From Acanthochlamys bracteata (taxonomy: Eukaryota; Streptophyta; Magnoliopsida; Pandanales; Velloziaceae): a stretch of 64,000 nt of DNA. The stretch is from assembly GCA_019914995.1 (NCBI GenBank), contig CM034143.1:1180501-1244500 (forward strand), in the 5' to 3' direction. This document shows, one piece after another, positions 52,202 through 64,000 of this stretch (position 1 is its first letter; each line of letters starts with the position of its first letter). Under the pieces are notes generated by a model that saw only the letters and a program-made list of their open reading frames with translations, did not search any database and had not been told where the DNA came from. The translations under genes and the position numbers were made by a program.

Positions 52202-53290
52202 AGCTGATTCTAAAAAATTAATAAAAATATATAATAAAAAATTTATTATGTAAAATTTTAAATATTTTTTAAAATTTTAAATAAATTTTCTGATTATATA
52301 TAAAAAATATATTATAAAATTAAAAATTAAAAAAATATTTTCGTTGTAATTAATGCCAAACGCACCTGAGAACGATTGGTACATAATACTGATGATATAT
52401 GGTGGGTGGGGGTATTTTGGTATAGGAACTTTTTTCTTGCCTTTTTATTTTTCCACTAGGTTGATAACCTGTTTAAGAAATATATAAGACAAGAAAAAGA
52501 TTATTTGACAAAGAAACAGAATAAGGACACCAGCTTTTAAACATCACGAGTTTAGAACTTTTTCAGAGAAAACAAAACTTATTTTTTATAAATATTATTT
52601 TAAAATTATTGATAATTAATACCGAATAAGAAGTTTTTAACACATACTTTCTACAAGAACAATTATTTTTTAAAAAATAAATAACTTATTCATTCTTAAA
52701 AAAAACAAACTATTTTGACTTAAAATAAAATGACCGAACGAAACCGATTATTTATTTTAAAATAAAATAAATAAATCTAAATAAAATAAATTATATTTTT
52801 TTAATAAAATAGATAATTTAAAATTTTTCAAAATTAATTGACAATAGAAAATAAGTTTAATAAATATTTATAAATATTTTAAAATTTTTTGATAATTAAT
52901 ATAAAATTATAATAAATTAATGAAAAGTCAGAATAATGAACATGGACCTACCTACCATGGCTCGATCTATTTCGTTATTCACTTTTGAGAATTTTGACAT
53001 ACTAAGTTTGCTTGACGTACGAGAAATGACAGGCAAGAAAATTAGTATATTCGTTTAAAAAGGTGAAATTTTTTTTATTTAAGAAGTTGAATTGTGCCAA
53101 GACATTTCTTGTTATCATTATCTTGAAAAAACATGAAAGTAAGAGTATCTTTTTTGTTCTTTATTGTTTCGAAGGAATAAAGTTAGAAAGATGTCACAAA
53201 TCAAGGAAAAGAATTATTTTAATTAAAATGTCATAAAATAGTCTAATAAATCTACAACATAGTTGGTTGATTTTTTATAAAATATAAATT

Positions 53291-53296
53291 AAAAAA
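53291..53296 (-). terminator. RNA polymerase III terminator of tRNA-Cys
   Basis: Six T residues on the minus strand directly follow the discriminator base of the tRNA, the usual termination signal for polymerase III. Confidence 0.8.
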
Positions 53297-53368
53297 AGGG
53301 CCCTACCGGGTTCGAACCGGTGACCTCTTGATCTGCAGTCAAATGCTCTACCACTGAGCTAAGGACCC
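53297..53368 (-). tRNA. trnC-GCA: tRNA-Cys (anticodon GCA)
   Basis: The minus-strand sequence folds as a cloverleaf: acceptor stem GGGTCCT/AGGGCCC with one G-U pair, a D-arm TAGCTCAGTGGTAGAGC (also the A box), an anticodon arm TTTGA-CTGCAGA-TCAAG with GCA in the loop, and the T-arm GGTTCGAACCC (B box). The discriminator is T. There is no intron and no encoded CCA, as expected for a nuclear gene. The length is 72 nt. Confidence 0.97.
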
Positions 53369-53488
53369 TTTTTATCTATATAACTACAGCTTCGAATTAT
53401 TGCATATGTCAAGAGCCAGAAACACAATCATATGCCAAGAAAATTTTCAACTTCTAAAACATAGCTTTTATGCACAGACAAAACGAAA

Positions 53489-56400
53489 TCAAATTCCGAC
53501 AGCATCAAGAAGCTCAGAATGTGCTGCAACAGACACCAACGAATTGGCAACTATTGCGCCACTTGCGGCAACTGCAGGCACTCCAATCCCTGGAAAAGTT
53601 GAATCACCACAGCAAAAGAGTTGAGGTATAGGCGTTGAGTGGCCAGGGAATGTAGCTTGTCCAGCTTGAATAGCAGGACCATAAGTTCCTCGGCTCCTTC
53701 GAAGGTATCTCTGGTGAGTCAAGGGTGAACCAATCAGCTTCACCTCGCATTCTTCTCGCCTAAAGTTCGAGCCTAGTGCTCGCTCTACAGCCCTCCACAT
53801 TACCTGAAACCACAAGAAAACAAAAGCTCACACAATTGCCCTTACATAACTCAAATGTAATACTTCTTATACTCATAGCCATCAAGACATATGATCAAGT
53901 ACAGAATGATATACTTCTGATCGTTCCTCCTTGAGTTTTTTATATTCAGCACTCCGACGATCTAGTCCTTCCCACAGGCTGTACGGTTCTGTTCCTGGAG
54001 TGTAAGCATGTAATATATGCTTTCCTGGCGGGGCCAAATCCTTGCTCAGTGCACTAGGAACAGATATTAACACAACATTCTGATCGGCATCTACTCCTTG
54101 AGTCCAGTCATTTACAACAATATGGTGAATACCCAGATCTTCACAAGCATTCTATCAACATCGAAACGTTTGCAAACAGAAAAAGGTTGAGAGCTTATAG
54201 CTGCTAAATTTAACAATTGATGTTTGCAAAGGGTGAACGCATACCTTTGCATCAAAGCCTAAGTGGAGATGCATAAATGATTCGCACTGAGGTGTTGCCT
54301 TAATTCCATCAGAGTATGATTTTGGAATAGCTTCCATCGGCAACAGATTTATTGTGTCCCACATAGATGCATTGCTGACTACGGCTTTCTTTGCACGAAT
54401 AAACTGGAGAGATTTTCAACCCTATCTGCCTTTAAGGATTTTGCAGCAAAGATGTTCAATTTGAATAAATTCTTGTGAAATTGTTTACCTGACCGCTACT
54501 TAATTTAACCCCAATTGCTCGGCCATTCTCTATCACAATTTCTTTAACATGGCTGCGTAATGCAAGTCTTCCCCCAAATTTTTGCATGCCTCCTACAAGA
54601 GCATTTACTACTCCACCACTTCCCTTGAGTGGGTACTCAAGCACAGATCCAGGTTTGTACCATTCTGCAAACATGTAAACCTGAGGAAGACAGAATCCCA
54701 GTAATGCAAAACACATCCTATCAACTTCATGTATGTTACGGGATGATAATGGCAGTAATTTTCAGTGAGAACTTAAGAAACAAGAACAAGTCGGTACCAT
54801 TTCAGCTGAAAGTGTGCCATTAGCTTTCACTCCAGCGAGTAGGAAGCACAAAAGATCCAACCAGTTACGGATAAAAGAGTTTTTCAGCTCCAATGAATCA
54901 ATGATTTCTGAGAAGGGTCTCAGAAGCTTTGTTGCACCTAAAGCTCCCTTTGGACCCATCTGGATGAAAGATTTTAACAGAGAAGGGGCATATCTAGCTG
55001 CTGCAGTGGAGAGCACTCCTAAGTCTCCTCGTATAGAAAGTGGAGGCAGAGCCATTGCTGCAGCTGACATAGGAATAACAGCATCCTGCAGATGTCAGTT
55101 ACCCGTTTGTAAGAAGGATACATTGAATCGTTTGCAAGAGTTTAGGCATTCAGAACGTATGAACTCATGCATTTTAGTATGTGATTCCTGTCTCTGATAG
55201 TCTGGTTTTGGAATCTAACAAAAGCAGTAACAACTAAAATGATATATGAAGAGATGTAACATATAGATCCTAAGGCAGACTTCAAATTTGATAACACCAA
55301 CATATGCGCACACTTGCAGTGACAAATCTAAATTTAAACACAATAGTTGTTGGCAGACTTACAATAAGTTTTTTCCATTCGTGAACAGCATCAATGCTGA
55401 CATACTTTTCAAGGTCCTATAAGAGAATAGCTGGTGATCAGTATTAACTAAAACGAAACAATCATGATATATTCTAAGCTTTCAAAGAAAAAATTGTGAG
55501 GAAAGCACCTGTCAATGTGGTAAAAAGCAGTTTATCAAAGATGTTTGTACCTCTTTCAGGTCCAGTTCAGACTAGTATGTTAGCAGAAGGTATCATGTCT
55601 GGTGTGTTAATGAAGCATCAACAGAAATCTATAAATGAAATTATTCACTTCACCTTCAGAAAGTCGTTAGGTCCTATTCTTGACAAGAACTCTCCTTCAG
55701 GTACATAGACCATCCATGAGTCATAAGTTGCACATGGAACTGATTCACCCAACGCATCAAGAACCTGAGGTCGAAATACAATTGGCTCAATAACTCGTTG
55801 GAATATGTACCCAAGCTCTGATCACGCATTTAGTAATCGTCAACAGCACCTGCGCAAGAGGATTAGCTTGTGGACCTCTAGACTGAAACCCAGAAAACAA
55901 AGATGGACCAGAGTCAAATTTGAAACCCTTTATTTCGAACGAATGCGCAGCACCACCAGGCTGATCATGGCTCTCTAACACAAGCACATCCTGCTTGTAT
56001 CTAGCCAAAAGTCCCGCACAACACAGTCCACCGATCCCACTTCCGATAACAACAACATCCGCTTCCGGTTTCCCTGAACATATTTTCCACTCATTATGAA
56101 CTTATGGCTTAATTGTCATATCGAAACAAGAAATTCTTTGTGTTACTTGATCCAATTATAACCCCAATCTCAACAAATAACGTACTAATTTTGGTAATGA
56201 TAAACAACAACTACCTTATCTGCAAATTAACATATCCAATGAAACAAACAAGTAGCATTAAACATGAACTGGTGCCTTCACCATAGTTGCTAATGAACCA
56301 ATTACCATCAAAACCAAAGAATTTTCAGGACATTTTCGTCCCATCAGGGTAAAAAATAAAATAAAATACCTGGGATACTTGAAGTCGGCTGACCGTTAGT

Positions 56401-56544
56401 GGGAACAGTGACGGCAGTGCTTTCTCCTATGGAGCTTCGGGCGATGACGGAACAGTTCTCCCGCCAAAATTTGAACTTTTTTAGCTGCCGGCGGTTGGTT
56501 GTCTGTATGTAAACGTGTGCTTTAAGCCCAACAGCACATGCCAT
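53489..56544 (-). CDS. CRTISO-like FAD-dependent oxidoreductase, plastidial
   Basis: An FAD flavoprotein of the phytoene desaturase / carotenoid isomerase superfamily. Nine exons: 56544-56370, 56073-55850, 55764-55654, 55416-55363, 55085-54798, 54680-54489, 54403-54245, 54151-53915 and 53803-53489, giving 584 residues. The first 50 or so residues are basic and hydroxylated, fitting a transit peptide. The dinucleotide-binding motif DVVVIGSGIGGL (G69, G71, G74) ends the beta-alpha-beta unit at E92, followed by the GGAAHSF second FAD motif and FDSGPSLFSG. Near the C-terminus is the FAD-binding end motif LFCCGDSTFPGIGVPAVAASG. It resembles Arabidopsis At1g57770, a CRTISO-like protein, rather than true CRTISO; its substrate is not known to me. 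No break is visible. Confidence 0.9.
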
Positions 56545-57804
56545 TAGATTTCACAGAATTACTGCCAAGTTCCAACACTGCAAAAGAGAGAGCACTAGCA
56601 GAAGAAAAGAAAGATTAATCAAATTTATTAAGAAAAAAATGGAAGAAGAATGAATGGAAGAACTCAAGAGCAAGTAAGATGAGTGGCAGTGAAAAGAGAA
56701 GATTACGTGGCACACCAGCGCCCATCGTCACTAACAATTCGAGAAGATGAACTCTAAAATAGATAATAAAAAAAGGGGCCATTTCTCTTTGGGTGTAACT
56801 GTGGTACCAAAAATGTTTATTATCATATTGAAAAATGATGGTCTTAATTAAAGATGGAATGCATAATGGGCTTCTCTGATTGAAATAGGATGGAGTTATT
56901 TATGAGCCCAAAGCCCAGTTAGTGGGAGAAATGGGCTTCACTTGGGCGATCAGATTATCCTTTAACAAACGTTAATTTTAAAACATACCAGAGTTCATTT
57001 TAAAATTTTTTTAAAATAAAAAGTATTTTTATTTTTTTAAATAAGTTTTATTTTTTTACTTTAAAAAATAATAAAAATATTTTACTACGTAAAATTTTTC
57101 TATATTTAGTAATTTTTAAATAAATTATCTAAATACTTATAAAAAATATATTAAAAATATATAATAGAAAAATTAAAAATTGTTTTTTTAAAAAATTATA
57201 CTTATAAATTATCCAACATGTAAATGCTATTGAACAAATTTTTTTTTAAAAGAAACAAATTTTAATTTCTTTTTAAATAACTTTTATTTTTATCTAAAAT
57301 CTAATAATAATAAGTAATAATATAATTTATAATATCAAAATTTTTTATATTTATTATATTAAAAATCTTATTTATGATAAAGGCAATGGTTATGGCGTGC
57401 AACGCATTCGACGACTACAAACCTTAGGCGAAGAAATCATTTTATTACCACGTCATAAGTATTGCGTCTGTTGCAATTAAAAATTTCTACTGTACAAACA
57501 AATATTATTGCAAAATAATTCAACAAAAGATGAAAAATCTAAGAAGTTGCAGTTGCAGAATTATGCCAAGTTTGGCAAAGCGTGATGAAAAAACTTGTTA
57601 TCAATTTTTTATTTTATATTATTTTTATGACATTTTAAACAAATTTGTTTAAAAATTTAATAATTATAGAAAAAATTTATATAATAAATGTTTTTATTAC
57701 TTATTTATTATTATTTTTTAAAATTAAAATATTAAAACTTGTTTATTAAAATATCATAAAAGTATTCTCTATTTTAAAAAAACTTTTCTCAAAAGTATTT
57801 GCTT
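56545..57804. other. Promoter of the CRTISO-like gene and AT-rich spacer
   Basis: About 200 bases upstream of the minus-strand start look like leader and promoter. About 56985-57240 has the AT-rich interior of the GTTTGG family with unclear ends. No gene is seen. Confidence 0.45.
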
Positions 57805-58043
57805 AGGGACTGCTTGGTATTGCGTTTTCAAAAAATAATTTTTTATTTTTCAATTTATATTTTAATAGATATTTTATAATTTTTTATAAAATTTATTTAA
57901 AATTTTAGTAATTATAAAAAATTATACTTAGTAATATTTTGTTATTATTTATTTTTTTAGATAAAAAACTCATTTTTTAAAATTGGATAAAATTATCATA
58001 TATTTAAAAAACTATTTTTAAAAGGCACTCCAAACGCCTTTTT
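57805..58043. mobile_element. MITE, GTTTGG family (copy 4)
   Basis: The left end reads AGGGACTGCTTGGTATTGCG, and the reverse complement of the right end reads AAAAAGGCGTTTGGAGTGCC. The AT-rich interior is shared with the other copies. About 240 bp, non-coding. Confidence 0.65.
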
Positions 58044-59230
58044 AGTGGAAGTGAATGTTTGAAATAAAAATCAAATTTAAGATACGGCCATTAAATATAA
58101 ATTATAAAAACAAAAGATAAATTTTTTATTTTAAAAAAACTTTATATTCTGAAGCTTAACTATTATACTCATATTGGTTTACAAAAATCCTACATAAAAT
58201 ATAATAATAGTTAGATATTTCACGTTTTACTTTTTTATAATCTTATACAAATTTTAACAAATCATACCATGGGTATATTGAATTTTTTCAGTTTATAATT
58301 TATATGTAAATACACATCCAATACGTATTTTCTTTCATCCCTACCATATAATGAAATAAAAAAATGTAGGGGTCATTTGAGTTGCTTATAAATAATCTGC
58401 CTTTTTCTAAAATGGGTTTATTTTAGAAATTTTCAAAAATAAATTTATCTTTTTTATCTTAAAATTATTTTAAAAATTATTTAACATTTTAAAAGCTTTT
58501 TTAAATAATATCAAATATTTATTGAGAAATGAGAAATTAAAAGGAAATTTAAATAATATCAAAATTTTTATGCATTGCCTTTTGTTGGATGCAATCCTAA
58601 CTTAATAGAAAGGGAAAGTTTTTGTTGGTTTGGGAAAACATTGCATTCATTCATTAATTTGGCATAACAGCACATTTATAACTCTTTGGTCTCTATGCAT
58701 TCAAAGCTTTTCCTGTTATTAGGTGTGCCTTATTTTCTAAGTCACATATATTAAAGGATTAAAAACAAAAAATTTTATATATGTTATTTTCTAAGGAAAA
58801 TTAATCTCATGTCTTTCTATATGAATATTTTAAGCTAAATATACACATGAATTAATGGTTCATTTGGATTAGAAGGGTTGGAGTCTCTTTAGATTATAAG
58901 ACCTGTTTCAAATGCACCTAAGATTGTAAAGTGAAAAATAAAAAATAATTTTTTTTTTACAAATATATTAGAAGTGAAGTTTAACTTTTATATTTTATAT
59001 TTTTAGTTGAGTTAGAAATAGAATTTATTTTTATATTTTAATTATTTTTTAAAATAGATTGAAAGTATAATTTAAATTTTAAAATATAATTTTTAATTTA
59101 TTATATATTTAAAATATATGAACTATTAGAAAATTCTAATTTAGAAAGTTTCTACAACTCTCACCAAATTTATTAAACTAGATAAAATTTTATTCGATTT
59201 ACTAATAAGTTTGGACTTAAATGAATATTT
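58044..59230. other. AT-rich spacer
   Basis: No gene is seen. A block at about 58885-59165 starts GACCTGTTTCAAATGCACC and resembles the GTGTTTCAAAT MITE family with an unclear right end. Confidence 0.4.
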
Positions 59231-59516
59231 TAGGGAATGTTTTAAATGTCCGTAATTTTATTTTTTTTGTTCAAATTTTAAATTTTAAACGGTTCATATA
59301 TTTCAGTTATACAAAAAACTCATAACTCTATATCTACGTATGGAACTCCAAATTTAATTTTTTTATTTACATATTTTTTAATACAATTATATTTTTTAAT
59401 TTTTAATATATTTTTAAAAATATTAAAATATAAATATTAAATTTTACTTCTATTTTATTTTTTAAATAACTTTACTTTTTATTTGTTAAAGCTCATTTAC
59501 GAAAATACGCACTTAG
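59231..59516. mobile_element. MITE, GTGTTTCAAAT family (copy 4)
   Basis: The left end reads GGGAATGTTTTAAATGTCCG followed by TAATTTTATTTTTTTT. The reverse complement of the right end reads TAAGTGCGTATTTTCGTAAA. The left end matches the reversed right end of the copy at 31456-31755 closely. The right border is uncertain. Confidence 0.5.
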
Positions 59517-60460
59517 TAGATTTGTTTGAAAGGAAAAATCTCGAGTCAATTGCTTCTCAATTTTTAGTTTATGGTTATAGATTGTTCCCTAATAAAAGCC
59601 GAAACGAACAAACACAAGAATAAAAGTTACAAAAAAAACAGTAATTATAACTACCAAATTAAAAAATTTATTTTTCTACAAATTTTATAATGTGTGGTGT
59701 GGATTTTTAAATAAAAAAATTATCTTTTGCATAGCTGGTAGCCTGGTAGAAACTAGAAAGCTTTGCAGTTTTAGAAAAAAAAGAAAAAATGAGAAAGAGA
59801 AAAATGGTTGAAAGCTCACCGGTGAATAGTGTCAATACCTGAATTTATGAAAATGTATTTTTGTGCGCAAAAATCTTTCTTTTTCCCAACTCCCAACTAC
59901 CACTTGTTTGTTCCTGCAATTTTTATGTAAAATTCATTTACTACTCCTCAATTAGCTTCATAAAAATAATTTCAATTGATTTTGCAATATTCTTATTTCA
60001 GTCACAGATTTTGAGGGGTTCTTTTTTGTTCTCCCATCTCTTGTACAAGAAAAATCAAGTTTTTATTTTTTTAACTCACTACAGTTGTTTGCTTGATGAA
60101 GTAGCTAACTAGCTTCTCTAGTGTTGATCTAGATCTTCAATACAGTTTCTTTTTCTTCTCTTCTTTTTGAAAAGTTTCTTCTTGCTTTGAAGTTTACAAG
60201 CATCTTCTCAAACAGTTTTAAAGAAAAGCTCAATTTGTCTTCTTTCAATTATTTTCAGTGAAATTCCCCAAAAAGTTCACCGCCCATTTACTTATTTCTC
60301 AAAAATCACTCCAATCAAGAAAAGATTAATATTTTTGACGCAATCTCTCGTTCTTATTACCAAATTCTTTTCTTGGTCAATCTTTCTTATTAAAACGTCA
60401 GTGAAATCAGGTTTCGATCTGACCCAAAACCCTTGATTCTAACCTAAATTTCGCACCAAA
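59517..60460 (+). promoter_or_regulatory. Promoter and 5' leader of the methylesterase gene
   Basis: No gene is seen. The last 350 bases before the ATG at 60461 are CT-rich (TTTTTCTTCTCTTCTTTTTG and similar), fitting a plant 5' leader. An intron in it cannot be excluded. Confidence 0.4.
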
Positions 60461-63400
60461 ATGGGAAATTCGTTTTGCAATCCAAAGAAAGAATCACGGG
60501 CTGGCGTTGTTTCCCGGAGCAAACGCCGTAGCAGTGGCGGCGGCGGTTCAAAATCACAGCGGCGGATGCAAGCAGAAGAAGAGCTGCTTCACAGGCAAGC
60601 TTTAGCAATGGCGATTCAACAACACCAACTTTCACAAAGATTTGAAGGTTCCATGTCTCGTCGCATTACTGGATCACGCCGCCGCAATCTTTCAGAATCT
60701 TTCAATTCTAAACAGGTCATTTTAGATTTGATTATGCAATATTTTGTTTCTGTTGTTTCAAATGGTCCAATTGATTGTCAGCATGATTCAAAAGTGTTTC
60801 TTTTTTAGTTTGTCTGTTGAGTCCTGAGTGTATGATTACTCAATCATTAGCTTTAGCTTTATCTTTACCTTTTTTCAGTGAAGATGGTCCTCCAAGTTAG
60901 TTATTATTTCTAACTGTAAAGGCTGCAACCCGCTTCAGTAATAATATATAACTCTTTAGCTTTACAGCTTTATACAAATAAATTTAAGAATTCATGATAT
61001 CTTTGTTGAGAACCTTAGACTAGTGGTTCCCTCTATAATAGACAAGATGAGAATTTGGTCTTTCATCTAATCTTCTTGTGTTTTGTGTACTTCTCATCAT
61101 TGTTTTCAACTTCTTGTCTAGTCTTACCAATTGGATTGAACTTGAAAGAAAAGGGGATCCATTGTCAGTGATCCTTTCAGTCATAGTGGTATGCGGGATG
61201 GGATGTCTGGAACTGATAACTTTTTTTTTTGTTTCCTCATGCAGATAGTAGCTATTAGCTAATGGTGTTTTGTCAAACATGCTATGTTTAAGCACTTAGG
61301 ATAGTTAGATTTTTGTATGGAATTCTTAGCTTATAATTGGTCAAAAGTGAGAAATGCTGTTGGTAATACTAGATATCTCTTGGTTGTTTCGACCTTTTCT
61401 TCTCTATTAGGTGATTTTCAATTTGGAAAATGTGGAACCTAGATATTATCACATTTACCCAATGCTTGCGTTAGTGGTGTGCCCAAAGTGTGTAATCAGC
61501 TCTTTTCGGTCTGTTTCTTTTATCATTTTGCCACTGTGAAAGCTCAAAAAATCCTTGAGGGTGTGCTTTGTCTGACCTCCTGCTAAGTCAAGGATATTAT
61601 CATTTTGTAAAAGATAGTAAAGATCCACAGGGATTGGCAATATGTATCTATACTGAGCTAATATAGACGACAACACAATTGAGTATGGTTATGTGTATAA
61701 AATTTGAAACTCATGAATGAACATGTTCTATTTTAGCAAAGAGAAAAAAAATTTCATTTAGTTAAGCCTCATCTTCATGTCTTCTTTTATGCTTGCTAGA
61801 CATGTTGATGATTCTGGTAGTGTAATCCTAGCTGTGTATTACTGATGCATAGATCTCAAATTCGCAAAATAGCATAAAAAGATTAGGCTGTTTCTGATCT
61901 TGTCATTTTGTGTTGTAGGTCTCCATGTTTCTTGACAACCCAGAAACAAAAAAGGTTGTCCTAGTTCACGGGGAAGGATTTGGTGCATGGTGCTGGTATA
62001 AAACCATATCTATGTTGGAGGAAGCCAGACTTCAACCTGTTGCTTTAGATCTTACGGGGTCTGGGATAGACCATAAAGATCCTAACACTGTAACAACCTT
62101 AGCAGATTACTCGAAGCCTCTCATAGATTACTTGGACAAGTTACTTGAGGATGAAAAGGTGAAGAGTTTACAGGATGTCTCCTCATGCACTGCTTCAAAA
62201 GTATCTAACTAGAATATAACCATGCAGGTTATTTTGGTTGGTCATAGCTGTGGAGGTGCTAGCATATCATTAGCTTTGGAGTGTTTTCCCAAGAAGGTCT
62301 CTAAGGCTGTATTTCTCTGTGCCACTATGGTGTCTGATGGGCAGAGACCTTATGATATTTTTGCCAATGAAGTAGGTTCCTCATTCCACTTATGCTAGAG
62401 TAACCTATATGGTGGATACCCACTGGTCTTTATTGTCCCCATTGTAAAATGTTTTCATTGTGATATTTGCAGCTTGCATCTGCTGATGTTTTCATGCAAG
62501 AGTCACAGTTTCTACTGTATGCTAATGGTAAAGAACAACCTCCTACGGCTCTTATGTTTGACAAGCAACTGATGAAAGGGTTGTACTTCAACCAGAGTCC
62601 TTCCAAGGTTTGGACAAAATGCTAGCACTTTTACTAGATTTCATTATTTCATTTCCTTTTTGCTTGTTTGATTTATATTTAGTGTGCCAAGCTGGATGGT
62701 AATAGATATCTATGTAGCAAATATGCAATCCTCCCTCACTTTCCTAATGAACTTAAACAGCCTTTGAGCTATGTCATAATGTCAAGCGGCACTGGCACTG
62801 TGAAGTCAAGCCAAACAAGTATATGCTATTTTTGTGTTCAATGTGATACTATAATATGGATGATAATAGGATAATGAGTAATAGAGTGCGAAAAATGTAT
62901 AATACAAGATTTTGTATGAAACTCTTCTTCTGCCTTGGACAAAAGCCACTAGAAAAAAAGATAGTCTTTGATTCAGTCATGCTGGAATCAAAATTTAAGC
63001 CTGATAATCTCAAATGTTGTGTGGAATTCAATAAGTTAGGTTTTTTGGACAAGTTTAGCGCTCTCATCACTATTTTACTTTTATGGATACCAATTCTTAG
63101 ACTATGAAGATTTTTCTGTTCAAGTTATGTTGGTTGCAGATGAAGAAGGCATTGCAAACCAACTTGTATGTTTTACCATAGAAAGAGATTATATACTTTA
63201 ATACCAGCGGACATGTAAGGAAAATCAACAGTCTATTTTGTTTTTCATTTAATTGAACTTACTGGATCTTAACCTTTGAACTCTGCACTCTTTTATCTTA
63301 GCCAGAGTTGTTGGAGTAAAGAGGCACGAAATCAAATGTCAAAAGTTTTCTGAGTCAATAAGTTAGTACTTTCAGAAGATAACAGGATAGCCTGAATTCT

Positions 63401-63861
63401 TCGTGGCATCATAAAGGAAAAAATATTAACAGAAAGCAAACATTGGTTTTCTTCACGAGTTTTGTTCAATGATATATCCAATTGAGATGAGCCATCATCT
63501 CCATGCGAATGATTAGTAGATTGTGGATGACATACTTCACTGTATTTTTTGTGTTTCACAATCTAATAAGGGGTGTTCATCTTGACAGGATGTAGCTCTT
63601 GCCACAGTGTCAATGAGGCCTTCTCCATTGGCACCGATTATGGAAAAGCTTTCACTAACTGCTGAAAACTATGGCAGTGTACGAAGATTCTTCATTCAAA
63701 CACTTGATGACCAGCTGCTCTCACCCGATACACAAGAGAAGCTAGTCCGTGAAAACCCGCCTCACGGGGTCTACAAGATCAAGGGCGGTGATCACTGCCC
63801 TTTCTTCTCAAAGCCACAGTCTTTGAACAAAATTTTGCTTGAAATTGCTTCCATGACCTAA
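60461..63861 (+). CDS. Methylesterase of the MES11/MES13 group
   Basis: An alpha/beta-hydrolase of the plant MES family, which removes methyl groups from methylated hormones. Exons: 60461-60715, 61919-62158, 62228-62371, 62473-62607 and 63589-63861, all phase 0, giving 348 residues. Exon 1 encodes an 85-residue basic, Ser/Gln-rich N-terminal extension typical of MES11-15, starting MGNSFC, a consensus for N-myristoylation at G2 with a nearby cysteine. The hydrolase core has the oxyanion segment VHGEGFGAWCWY (102-109; most relatives have HGGG or HGGS), the nucleophile S172 in LVGHSCGG, an acidic residue at D298/D299 and the catalytic H327 in GGDHCPFFSKP. The last intron (981 bp) and intron 1 (1203 bp) are the longest. 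Plastid targeting is annotated for relatives; the myristoylation motif argues for membrane attachment instead. The substrate is unknown. Confidence 0.92.
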
Positions 63862-64000
63862 GTTGGTCACGTAGAGATCAAAAGTAAGTAGGGGAACCCC
63901 AGAAGTTGCTTTTAACAGTAGCAAACAGATGGACGCTTTGGCTTGCTTTGTCAAAGAACAGCAATGGAAGTGGTTCCTTTCCCAAATTATTATCCTACTT
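63862..64000 (+). other. Probable 3' UTR of the methylesterase gene
   Basis: Sequence after the TAA up to the window edge. No further feature is seen. Confidence 0.6.

Larger units (their letters stand above)
51271..53296. other. AT-rich, MITE-laden spacer
   Basis: No gene is seen. Besides the element at 51988-52201, blocks at about 51640-51823 and 52205-52370 carry the GTTTGG-family interior and end in CACAAACATGGCC and GCCAAACGCACC respectively. The rest to the tRNA is AT-rich. Confidence 0.45.

Noticed and set aside
55496-55708. Plus-strand frame over exon 3 of the CRTISO-like gene
   Set aside because: The minus-strand reading joins perfectly with the neighbouring exons of a known family.
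62849-63107. Open frames on both strands in the last methylesterase intron
   Set aside because: They lie between exons 4 and 5, lack similarity and have no splice role.

Overview
The window is nuclear DNA of a flowering plant, most likely a core eudicot. The evidence is AT-rich intergenic DNA, many short GT-AG introns, plant-only families (Aux/IAA, AAP amino-acid permease, CEPR2-type receptor kinase, plant MES methylesterase, subgroup IV shaggy kinase) and dense MITE-type repeats. I could not fix the species. All exon boundaries were read by eye from GT-AG signals, frame continuity and family knowledge; no alignment or transcript was available.

Layout. 1-4353: repeat-rich intergenic DNA. 4354-7755 (+): Aux/IAA repressor, five exons, with two palindromic MITEs in its introns. 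9052-12556 (+): bromodomain protein, seven exons. 14092-16634 (+): amino acid permease, seven exons including a 36-nt microexon. 17086-20070 (-): LRR receptor kinase of the CEPR2 type, convergent with the permease. 20071-27537: long gene-poor region holding one isolated exon-like segment. 27538-30349 (-): decayed KTI12/DRL1 copy. 33158-33656 (+): small one-pass membrane protein. 34080-36695 (-): prohibitin. 36696-41828: MITE-rich spacer plus the probable leader of the next gene. 41829-42931 (+): PB1-domain protein. 43594-44889 (+): GNAT acetyltransferase, probably plastidial. 45578-48905 (-): shaggy/GSK3-like kinase, 12 exons. 53297-53368 (-): tRNA-Cys(GCA). 53489-56544 (-): FAD-dependent CRTISO-like oxidoreductase, nine exons. 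56545-60460: MITE-rich spacer. 60461-63861 (+): MES11-type methylesterase, five exons.

The genes form no single pathway. There are hormone or signalling genes (Aux/IAA, CEPR2-like, shaggy kinase, methylesterase), nitrogen-related neighbours (permease beside a CEP-peptide receptor), and organelle genes (prohibitin, CRTISO-like, GNAT). As I recall Arabidopsis locus numbers, homologues of the bromodomain protein, an AAP and the CRTISO-like protein lie close together on chromosome 1, so part of the order may be ancestral; this is unverified.

The most notable observations are the disabled KTI12/DRL1 copy, at least three MITE families in many copies, two inverted-repeat elements inside the Aux/IAA gene, a stop-free 126-nt intron in the bromodomain gene, a permease microexon that looks like a copy of the end of exon 1, and a near-perfect 57-nt hairpin at 31374-31430. 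I saw no wholly new multi-gene system.
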